A stretch of DNA of 64,000 bases, from contig OENT01000364.1 of NCBI GenBank assembly GCA_900239685.1, positions 62,001-126,000 of the forward strand, read 5' to 3'. A model generated the notes under the pieces. The model was given only the letters and a program-made list of their open reading frames with translations, was not told the origin of the DNA and did not search any database. Every line of letters begins with the position of its first letter. The first letter of the stretch is position 1. The translations under genes and the position numbers were made by a program. Of the stretch, positions 13,801 to 24,245 are shown in pieces. This DNA is from Rotaria macrura (lineage: Eukaryota; Rotifera; Eurotatoria; Philodinida; Philodinidae).

Positions 13801-16800
13801 ATTAATTCAAATAAAGAAGTAATAATTCATAGTGAAATGGAAATATGATGATGATTGGATGTGCTAACATATTCATAGGCATAGTGAAGGCAATGTATAG
13901 TGTTCGTGTCTTACAAGGAAATAAATGCAAATGTCGAATACGACTAATCTCATGTTTTTTCCTCGAGTAAATCTCACGAGAGAAGCCTACCAACAGTCAA
14001 ATCGTTTTCATGTATGTAAATAATATAAAAGCTAGATCATCGTCATTATCATAGTTTTATGTAGTAATAGCCGAAAGAATGGAAAACAATATACTACTTG
14101 CGTTAAAGTTATTTCTAATTGTCAAACTGTAATTCTTTAATAAATTTTCTTTAGTCTTTCTAACCGAAGCTTCAACATTCATTTGAGAAAGCATCGTTTA
14201 AAACTTCAAAGTGTTACATTAGCTACTCGGAATATTTTCACTGGCTTCATAGTCAATCTAAAACTACTTGATGCAACGACTCGGAGTACAAGAGCGATCG
14301 AAAAATCGAAATCCGTTTCTCTCGTCAGCCAAACTGGGGAAGACACGTTACCATTCGTTCGAATACATGCATGACTTAGTTAGAATAAATGTTTAAAAAT
14401 AAAAATTTTCTATTACTTTTTTCTTCATATAAATAATTCAGAGTTCAACGAAAAATATCGAGAGAAATTCTTATGCGATCTCTTATTTTGAAAGAAAGAC
14501 AAATAACCGATTTGTATCTCCTTTTAGCTCCAACATCGAACAGCTGCTGAAAAAGATGCTCGAAATCGATTAACAGTCGGTGCTCAATATCGGGTAAATA
14601 AAATCTTTGAGAATACATACATATAACTATAACGGTATACATTAGAATTCTTTACAAATTCTAATGGACCGTATGTGTGCATCACATCCAGTATTCATGC
14701 GTTGCCTTAAACCTAATCAACAAAAACAAGCTCATTTATTTGATGATACATTTGTTCGTGCACAAGTAAGATTATATATCATGAACAGAAAACATGATTT
14801 ATTTCTTTGATATATTTTCATCTTTTAGTTACGTTATTGTGGTATGTTAGAAACGACTCGAATACGTAAAGAAGGCTTTAGTGTACGATTACTATTCGAT
14901 GAATTCATACAAAAGTAAAATATTTATCGATTTCTCTATTTTATCAAATTTATTGAATTTATTCCATGTAGATATGGCCTTCTATCAAAAAGATATCTAT
15001 CAACTTTATCATCAGAAATATGTTGTCATATTCTTGAAGAAACAAATTTAAAGGATTGGCAATTAGGGTAAACAAGAAACTAGCTCATTTGACGTGTAAA
15101 CATATTTGATGATGAATATGTTTATTTAGAAAGACAAAAGTATTTTTAAAATATTATCATCCTGAATGTTTGGAAAAATTAATGGATAAATATCGACAAG
15201 CAGCATTATTAATTCAACGAAGTAAATCTTTTGATGAATAAAACATAAAGTAAAATTTAATAATGATATTATTCGTATTTTTCTAGGTTTTCGTGGTTAT
15301 GTAGCAAGGCGAAACTATGAAAAATTAAAATCAATTGTTGTAACATATCAAAATGAACTGAATCAAATGTGTGTCACTATTGAAACTATGAATAGTAGAC
15401 TTGTACAAAAGCTCACTCAACTCAATGACAAACTTTCAGGTTTCTTATTTTTCAATTTATTCGATCACATGAAACTAAAATGAGATTACTAAGAGCAAAA
15501 ACATGGTCAATATCGGTTGTAGATTAATAACTAGAAAGCATTCATTCATATATCACACTAGAATTCTACTATAGTATATGAAAAGAAGATAGAGAGAAAA
15601 CATTGCCAAAACTGATTTTTCTATGGTGACTGTAATTCAATGATGAATTTTATATAAAATGTCATTGAAGAGAACTCAGTGAATTAAACAAGATCTAATT
15701 TTATTCTGATTCATAGGTAAATCACAACATGTTACTAATGCAGACGAAGATAGTCGACCTCGTCCACCGATACGTGAAAGTTCACTTAATCCATCATCAC
15801 ATGTGATCAATGTCAATACATCGGGTAAATATTCTTTACCAGCTACAAAAACTCCACTATCAGCAACAATATCCACGAATCCACTAACAACAAATCAACC
15901 AGTGGTCGATTATGATTCTTTACTTTCTCATTTAACACTCAAGTATGGTTCACCTGGTGAACGAGAATCGTGTCTAAGGTTAATTTTATTGATTATTATC
16001 GACACGAAAAAAAAAATCCTGACAACAAAATTCATTATTTAGATGGTTTCGTGATACACAATATCCATATGTATGTCAAAATGGAACATTTCCAAGTTGG
16101 TTTCATGGAAATATAACTCGACAGTAAGATAAAGAAAATGATTGCCTCTTTGACGAACTAAAACCATATTCTTTTGTTTAGTCGAGCAGAAGATTTATTA
16201 GCAAAACAATCAGTTGGCTGTTTTTTAATTCGTCTTAGTGAAAGTCGTTTTGGTTTTTCATTATCATTTCGGTAATAAAAACAAAAAAAATATAAAACTT
16301 GAGAATAATTTAACAATTTTTAGAGCTGAAGATCGATGTCGTCATTATATGATAAATCAATTGAAGAACTTAAAATATAATGTCATCGGTGAAGCTAAAG
16401 TACATAAATCATTGGATGAATTAATTGAATATTATCAAAAAGTGAGATTCACTGTTTTATGTTCTGCATGATATTAATTTCTTTTTTGTATCTCTAGCAT
16501 GAACTATCGAATTGGGATGGCCATCTAAATGATCCATGTAAAGCTGATTGGTCACAATATGATCTTCAATCATTGATGCCTATTCAAAACAATGTCAAAA
16601 ATCAAGCATACCATCATGTTAAATATAGTTCTGCTCGGCCTCATGTAATTATAAGCACTCTTTTTGATTGAACGATCGATTATTAAAAATGAACATATAT
16701 TTTTTTAGCAAGCGTCAAATTAACCGAACAAAAGAACTACAGTATAAGAAAAAAAAAACTATAGAACAGCTTATTTTTCTAACTTGCTTCTAAACCTAAC

Positions 16801-17768
16801 CTACGAGTAGTTTAAAAGTTCATATTGAACATCGTTGTTTGTTTAATTAACTTCTAATAAGATCACAATCAAAAAGTCAAATATGAATTGGATATTTGTC
16901 ACAACCGTAAACATTTGACGGAAAACTCCTTATCATATCTTTCAAATAATAGAGATTTTATTGCTACAGAAATGAATGGATTTATTTATTTTTGTCAAAT
17001 CCTAGAAATCTCTTTTTCTGGACTCGTAATGCTTCTTATACGTCGATCTAATGAGAAAGTATTATTTTGAAGTACTGCTTAAGTACAGTTCGAGTACGCA
17101 GTCGAAAGAGTCTCAATCTTTTTGTCACCTTGTTGATTGCATATCTGAAGTCATTTTTCTGCAAGAAGATCATGTTAAGTAACGAACGCACGCTTTTCTT
17201 TGGTTTCTTCTTCCAACTGTATAATTGCTTTTAAGAAAAACGTTCACCATATTCCCGTGTCGAAATATGATGCTTACACGGTAAGATTAATTGAAAGTAA
17301 TGTAGTATTGACTTCTTCAAATCCCTACCAGTTTAATGGATATCTACTTATTGAAGCATTTTTTCTTGACATTATCAGTAAGATAGATCTACTGATAATG
17401 ATATGTTTTGTTGTGCTGGAAGATAAATAAGCAAAACTATAATGTTGACCAATAGAATAGCTAGACATCTCGTTATTTTTCATTTTGTCATGCCCATTTT
17501 TGCGTTCTATTGATTAAAAGTATTGTTCTTCATCTTTGCTACAACTTATCTTCTTGCCCATTATATATCAGATTAGTTCAAATTAATTATAAACATTATT
17601 GTCCCTTTTTTTATTTAGACAACAGCTACCTTACCAATATCATACTATGCGAATCCACCATTTTCATATTCACCTAAACTATATACAACTCGTCCAATGA
17701 TGATGAATAATTCATTGAATACGACAACGAAATTACCTATTGCTATCGTACAACCGTTTACAAAATAG
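10850..17768 (+). CDS. Unconventional myosin with C-terminal SH2 domain
   Basis: Actin motor fused to a phosphotyrosine-binding module. Exons: 10850-10999, 11058-11123, 11185-11306, 11376-11478, 11641-11743, 11796-11952, 12011-12113, 12516-12650, 12710-12818, 12868-13008, 13086-13168, 13252-13338, 13402-13467, 13549-13818, 14528-14593, 14646-14765, 14829-14914, 14972-15067, 15130-15221, 15287-15439, 15717-15978, 16043-16123, 16182-16271, 16324-16441, 16498-16644, 17619-17768. All are in frame, giving about 1051 aa. Motor: P-loop GESGSGKT (114-121), switch [10 protein letters not shown] (163-171), switch II DIYGFE (394-399), [11 protein letters not shown]. The TEDS-rule position is Glu337, 16 residues before DALSK, predicting an always-active motor. 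One IQ motif ([12 protein letters not shown], about 716). A short helical stretch and a Pro/Ser/Thr linker precede the SH2 (876-953): [13 protein letters not shown] with the binding Arg901, CRHYMI. The motor looks nearest class III/XVI-like myosins, but there is no N-terminal kinase. The 708-bp intron at loop 2 is the weakest join. Confidence 0.9.
16709..16723 (+). other. Possible alternative terminal exon of the myosin gene
   Basis: After exon 25 (ends 16644, phase 0) a strong acceptor (ATTTTTTTAG) at 16708 is followed by the in-frame codons Q-A-S-N and a stop. It would make a protein about 46 residues shorter than the version using the 17619 exon. Neither choice can be settled from sequence alone. 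Confidence 0.3.
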
Positions 17769-18032
17769 TTTGTTTTATTGTTTCGAATTAATTTATTCAA
17801 AAAATTTGCTCATCTAGTCATGATAAATATGCTAATATTTATTTATTGCCGTCGTTCATGTTTTTATTTTTATTCTCACATAACAGTGAATTTATTTCAT
17901 TAACACAATGAATATAAATTCCATAATTGTAATATTTCTGTGTTTTTTTTTCCGCATAGAATCTAAACTTATATGTCTGATATTTGTTAATGGAAATACT
18001 AATCTCTATTTTGAAAATTGTACATGTATAAA

Positions 18033-18038
18033 AATAAA
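18033..18038 (+). terminator. Polyadenylation signal of the myosin gene
   Basis: AATAAA 265 bp after the myosin stop codon, in AT-rich 3' flanking sequence and before the start of the carrier gene. Confidence 0.5.
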
Positions 18039-18147
18039 GAATAATAAGTACATAAAAAAAAACTAATAAAATCCATCCTTTTGATCGAAATTTTCTTCGT
18101 TTAAATACATTTTAGAGTAGTAATATTAATAATAGTCCTTTCTTCAT

Positions 18148-21005
18148 ATGTTCAGTTTTATTCGAAAGAAAAAAGCTAATCAAAACGATGAAAATATTCA
18201 AGAAATCGAAAAAATTGTACAAAAACTTGATAAAGATGGAAATGGTCGCATAAGAATCGTAGACTTAGAAGCTGCTCTACAACGTTTTGATGATGATAAT
18301 CGAACAAAAACCGAAAGTAATGCTCATTTCAATACATTCAGTGAGTGACGTTACTTTTTCAAAATAATTAGAATTGTTCAATGTATCATTTTTCACTTTG
18401 TTCTCACTACTTTTATAATTTAGTAACATCACTTAAATCAAAAGGTGATCAAATCGATGTAGAAACATTTCTTCAAATAATGCTCGAACGACAAAAGCAA
18501 TTGAAATTAAGGTAAAAAATCTACTATGTTCAAGATGGCTGCCGATATTTTATGAATATGTTGCATTTGGCTAAAGATATTCTTACTATCAGATTTCATA
18601 TATGTCGGCTTTGAACAGTATCGAGCGAGACGCAGAGAAATCCTCAGAAGAATTTTCCTTGTGATACGTCTAGATGGAAATTCGATCTCTTCGTGGATGT
18701 GAGGAATGGTGCACGTTTTTTTACATGTGGAGTCATATCCATTCGTAAAAGTCTTCAATTGTTCTTTCTCGTCGAAATAGAAAAAATCTAATGAATCGAT
18801 TTCTTCCACCATGCCTTTATGCTTGATATGAAAATAGCATGCCAATAATTTCAGATATCCGTAGAAAAATGCGGTTACCATGAAGTTATTTGTTTGTGAA
18901 AACCGAACGTGAGATACTGGTCAAATCAGTCCTAATTAAATATAGTAGAACGTAACTTCTTGGTGTACTGAAATTCATTTTTATACAGGTTTCTAGACAC
19001 TAGCGTTGTACTATCGTTAGATATATTTTTTCATGAACCGATATTCAATATGATGCACTCACCATTCAATCCTGTGACATACAGATCTTAGGTTATCATG
19101 CAATAAGATATACTGCAAGTACACGATATCCTCATTGTTTATTTTAGTTTTGAAGAAATCGATTTGAACAAAGATGGTGTAGGTATGTTGACAAAATTAA
19201 TTTGCACTAATTTCATGTGCTTATGTTAATGGTTCTCATTGATTTTCGTCTCTAGTCGATCCTGTCGAGTTAGCTAAAGCATTTTCACGTTTAAAAATTG
19301 TTTTGAAGAAAAAAGATTTGATGAAAATTATTGAAGTTCTCGATCAAGATAATGATTTTCAAATAACATTTTCTGAATGGCAACGATATTTTCGTTTTGC
19401 ACCATCGACTGAATTAGAAGCATCGCTTCGTTTATGGCGTCGTGGTGCTCATCTAGACACAATAAATGAACAAAAGATGCCTAATACATATACGGAAAAA
19501 GAACTTGAAAGTGGATTCTATGCTCGACATTTCATTGCTGGTGCACTTTCGGGGATGATTACTCGAACAGTGACTGCACCGTTGGATCGATTAAAAATTT
19601 ATATGCAAGCAATGGGAAAGAGAAAGCTACTTAAAACAGCAACGTAAGAATTATTTGATTTCTACTTATTACCATTTTCTCTTTGAAATCCTTTTCAATA
19701 TATTCTGAAATGATGAATTAGTTTTTAGACAAGGATCTTTTGCGCGGAGTTCTTATATATGATGACTAGCTACTAAGATAATGACAGAGAAAAATCTAGT
19801 CAGTATTTTGTTCTATACTGATTTTAAAAAAATAACCATTAGTCATTTCGTCCAAGATTATTCTATGACTGGCAAGTGCTCAGATTTGAAATGAGTCTAC
19901 ATTAAATAAAAATCGAATAAAGTTTGATACTAATCTATGACGATTTCAAACATGGTTCTTTTTTTAAATTTTCGGCTTTTCAGTACATTATATGGTGAAG
20001 GTGGAAGAGGTGTTCGTGGCATTCGATCATTTTGGCGTGGTAACGGTATTGCAGTATTTAAAATGACTCCTGATATGGCTCTTCGACAAGGTATTTTTGA
20101 AACACTTCGTGAACTTTGTGGGGATGATGATGATATTGTAAGTTGTTTCAATAGTTACGTAGATAAGGATTTTTCTAACACTTCTCTCATAGATTGTTTC
20201 ACCAGTAACGAACAAAGAACTGTTTGGTCTTGGCTGTTTATCTGGTTTCATTGCACAAACATGTATATATCCATTGGAAGTGCTCAAAACTCAAGGTAAG
20301 AAATAATCTTTGATGATGAATATGTTGTTATTACTTGTTTATTTTTTTCTATTTATAGCTGCAATGCGAACAACAGGTCAATACAGTTCTATAATGGATC
20401 TAATACGAAAACTTTATCGAACTGAAGGCTGGAGAATATTCTATCGTGGTTACATAGCAAACTCTCTTGGAGGTAATCAAAGAGACAATATGACATTCCA
20501 GAAATGAAGATGAATTTCTCGAATATAGTATTACCTGCTGCGGGAATTGATTTTGCTCTTTATGAGTATCTTCGACGAATCTATCGAGAAAAGTTTACAT
20601 CATTAGACGAGCCTAGTAAGTATCAAAATTTCTTGTAAGATCAAAAATTTAAAAAAAAGCCATCCTTTCAATTCAACTTCTGCAGGCATATATGCTTTAA
20701 CGATAATATCCAATATTAGTGCCGTAGCTGCTGTATATGCATCCTACCCATTATATCTTATAAGAACAAGACAACAATATCAAATCGTACCAGAAAATAT
20801 GTTTGAAATGATAGGCAAAATATGGAGGTAACGAAAATGTTGACTTTCATTAGTTTTTGATGAAGTTTCTTTTTTTGATAGAATTGATGGATGGCGTGGT
20901 TTCTATTTTGGTTCATTGCCAAATCTCATTAAAGTTATACCGGCATCAACAGTTGCATATTTAACCTTTGAATATTTTTCAAGTCTATTTGATATCGATG
21001 AATGA
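18148..21005 (+). CDS. SLC25A24: Calcium-binding mitochondrial ATP-Mg/phosphate carrier (SCaMC, SLC25A23/24/25 type)
   Basis: Inner mitochondrial membrane carrier exchanging ATP-Mg for phosphate under calcium control. Exons: 18148-18340, 18424-18511, 19148-19182, 19256-19643, 19984-20137, 20193-20295, 20359-20472, 20529-20615, 20686-20827, 20882-21005, giving 475 aa, the normal SCaMC length. The N-terminal half has EF-hand loops: DKDGNGRIRIVD (canonical), DLNKDGVVDPVE (canonical) and DQDNDFQITFSE (Gly6 replaced by Phe); a further one is degenerate (SKGDQIDVETF). The C-terminal half has three carrier repeats with the signatures APLDRLK, YPLEVLK and YPLYLIRTR. FWRGNGIAVFKMTPDMALR is typical of the family. 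The first ATG after an ACATTTTAG acceptor-like site is used. Intron 2 (636 bp) is the only long one. The paralogue assignment within SLC25A23/24/25 is not resolved. Confidence 0.94.
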
Positions 21006-21267
21006 AGAATTTATTTTGTTTTTATATTTACCCTTGCATATGTGTTCCATAATACTTGGAGAAAATAATCTTTATGTACGAAACATTAATGTAAATACTG
21101 TTGTTTAGAAATCTTTTTTTACTGAAATTTTTGGATGTGTGTTCCTCAATTACTTCTACCCGTGCTTCATTGTTTCTTTTTGAATGATAACAGTCACTAT
21201 TTTGTATGAGCAATATATGTTTGTTTTATGTACGCGGAATCGATATTCGATGTGATAGTAATAAAAA

Positions 21268-21277
21268 TTTATTTCAG
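21268..21277 (+). promoter_or_regulatory. 3' splice-site-like signal abutting the phosphatase ATG
   Basis: TTTATTTCAG lies directly against the ATG at 21278, 272 bp after the carrier stop codon. No upstream coding exon is seen. It fits a spliced-leader acceptor, or an acceptor for a non-coding 5' exon. Confidence 0.5.
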
Positions 21278-24245
21278 ATGGAGAATCCTGTATATGTTGC
21301 TAGAAAATCGACACAGATGGCTGAGGATTCAGCCCAAGTAAAAATATCATTTGGTCAAACGTAAGTGCGATCGGTATCTTGATCATTTGCATGTATGTTG
21401 TCATTTATCTAGCGTCTTATCTGTTGATGAACCAAAAGTTGTAAAACAAACGCCGTTTGAGTGAGTATATGAAATTTTATTTTTAACTTTCGACGGATAG
21501 AATATGATCTAAATAGATTATTTCAATACAAACTTCGACGTATAATTGAGAGTATTGGCTTTCGCTTGATTATTGCACTATTATTTATTGCCGATTTAGC
21601 TATAATTATAACTTCGACAGTGCTTGGATTTCAGACTAGTAAGTTTAAATTAACACGAAAGAATAATGATCTGGTTTTTGTTTCTCTAGAGAATACTGAG
21701 GTATGGGATGTAATTAGTTTAACTTTGTCTGTTATATTTATGTTGGATATTCTTCTTCGAATTGTTGCTCAAGGGTACATGTTAAATGGAATTTCATTTT
21801 TTTCTATATGATCATTTATCTTCTCTTTTCTTGACAGAGCTGAATTTTTCCAAAAGAAACTCGAAATACTCGATTTAGTTGTGATGAGTGCTGGTCTGAT
21901 CGTCAATATAGTACTAATGACATCGGATTTGAATCATCAACAAGGGCAGATAGGAAAGTACGTGTGCATTATTATGTATGGATGGTTTTTTTTTACTGAG
22001 AATGCCTTTTGCATCCGATAACTTTGGATAGGAGATAGATTCATTGTTTGGGTACTTGAAAAATTGATATTCATGGAAGTTATGTTTTAAAATAACTGAA
22101 ACATATTCTAAGTTTTTTTCATAATGCTTGATGAATGTTAGTTAATGTCTTCTTCTTATTATAACAGAGTTGTTGTTTTACCACGGTTGTTTCGAGTAAT
22201 TAATTTGATACGAACAATACGTATCATTCGTCATCGAGAGCATTTCATAACGGGTTCTCGTCATCTTGTTGGACAAAATAAAAAGCGAACTATTGGCAAT
22301 GGATTTGATCTTGACCTGTGTTCTATAAGTGGTAAGTTAATTTATTTTTGTTCTTTTTTTGTCTATGTATAATTAAACACAAAACATATGCTAACATGAA
22401 AAAATCAACATAAACGCATTTATTTAGATAGAATTATTGCTATGTCGTTTCCAAGTAAAGGAACAGATGCTTTTTTTCGAAATGATATTGCTGTAAGTCA
22501 TAGAAAGAGGTTTAGTAGATGGGATTGCGTATTATTCTCTTTTTTTTGGTGAATGAGAAAGAATAATTTTCTTTAATTTGGCTATGTTCATGTTTTTGCT
22601 AGTGAACACTGTGGGTGATTAGGCTCTCACTTCGTTTTTGTGCATACAAAGTCAACAAAACAAACATGATTATATATATATTTTTTAGGATGTCAGTCAT
22701 TATCTCGATATGAATTATGGCGATCACTATCGTGTGTACAATCTATGCAGTAAGATTTTCTTATCAGAATATGGACGTAATGTATGTTATGAAAAACTTT
22801 TCCCCAGGCGAACGTTACTACGATGCAGCATACTTTCATAACCGAGTCGAACGTGTTCTAATTGATGATCACAATGTACCAAGATTAAGGTAAGCGAGAA
22901 CATCGAAAAAAAAATGAATCATTCCATGGTAACATTTCATGTCAGTGATACGATTCGAATGGCAGATTCAGTTACTTCATGGTTTGATGAACATGAAAAA
23001 AATGTTATCGCTGTTCATTGCAAAGGAGGCAAAGGTCGAACTGGAACGATGATATCTGTTGCTCTATTAAAAAGTGGTGTTTGTCAAACAGCTCAGGTAA
23101 GATTAATCGCAGTAATTAAACATTACCTGATTGCAAATCAATGCATTTTCTGTTAAAAACGATGAAGAATGAAGTACTATTCATATGTAGGTTGTACTTC
23201 AAGAGAGAGAATTTTTATTTTCAACACTCAACTTTCTTTTTCGAATTCGACTGCAGTATGTGTAGAATAGAATTGTGAAACGATTGAGAGATCAAAGCTT
23301 TCACAAATAGTCAAACTGAAATTAATCGAACAACTTCAGTCGAGTAGAATATTCTGTTTAGACGGAGGGCTTTTTTTGCTTTTGATTTAACGGAAACAAT
23401 TTTAAGAATGGAAAATTATCATTGCAGGAAGCATTAAATTTATTTGCCGAACAGCGAACAGATTTGCGTCATGGTAAACAATATCAAGGTGTTGAAACAC
23501 CGTCACAAACGCGTTATGTTGGTTACTATGAAAAGATACTTCATGTTTATCATCATGAAATGCCACCGACAAAACTGTTGAAATTAAAAACGATCGTTAT
23601 CAGATCGATAGCTAGTAATTTAATTTGTTTATACGTAGAAATCTATTGATTATTTTGAATATGACTATTAGACATTGGTAATGGCGATGGCAGTGATCTA
23701 TATTTTACAGTAGGCAATTATGATGGATTATTAGGTAGATTCCAGTTAGCTCAAGATAATCAAATTAACATGAGTTTTTGCAAGGTAACATATTACTTTA
23801 TTAATATTTCCATCATCGAACTAACTATTCATTCATGTTTATATATAGAATGAACACAATAAAGTAGAAGATACAATAACTATTTCGGATATTCATTTAT
23901 CTCCGTTGAAAGGCGATGTTAAAATTATGTTTTTCTCTACGAATAGAGTAAATATTGATTGATGTAACGAATAATAAATTGCTATGTCTTATTTTTGTGA
24001 TTAGCGTGTACCAAAGAATTACGATCAATGTGCGTTTTACTTTTGGTTTAATACATCATTCATTGAAAATAATTCGTAACTATAAACATATAATCATTTC
24101 TTTTGATTAGTTTATTACATTTTTCTGTTTTTCTTCTAGACTTTTGTTAAAACGTGAAGAATTGGATAATCCACATAAATCAAAAACATGGCATATCTTC
24201 CAGGAGAAATTTTCCGTTTTACTTATATTCGATAGTGTAGAATAA
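21278..24245 (+). CDS. TPTE2: Voltage-sensing phosphoinositide phosphatase (VSP/TPTE family)
   Basis: Plasma-membrane enzyme coupling a four-helix voltage sensor to a PTEN-like lipid phosphatase. Exons: 21278-21360, 21413-21460, 21517-21638, 21690-21774, 21838-21957, 22168-22331, 22428-22492, 22689-22749, 22808-22889, 22946-23096, 23428-23614, 23672-23784, 23849-23947, 24005-24075, 24140-24245, in frame for 518 aa. Voltage sensor: S1 (LIIALLFIADLAIIITS), S2 (SLTLSVIFMLDILLRIV), S3 (LEILDLVVMSAG), and S4 with regularly spaced Arg (LPRLFRVINLIRTIRIIR). Phosphatase: RIIAMSFPS, HYRVYNLCSERYYD, DDHNVPRL in the WPD-loop position, and the active site HCKGGKGRTG with Cys302 and Arg308, the same loop as ascidian and vertebrate VSPs. 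A C2 domain follows (from GDGSDLYF to the end). All catalytic residues are present, so activity is expected. ATG choice: first codon after the acceptor. Confidence 0.93.

Noticed and set aside
13802..13993. 63-codon minus-strand frame
   Set aside because: Antisense within the myosin exon 14-15 intron, no supporting features.
18507..18881. 124-codon minus-strand open frame
   Set aside because: It lies within the 636-bp intron 2 of the mitochondrial carrier, has no recognised motif and no splice or leader context; likely chance.
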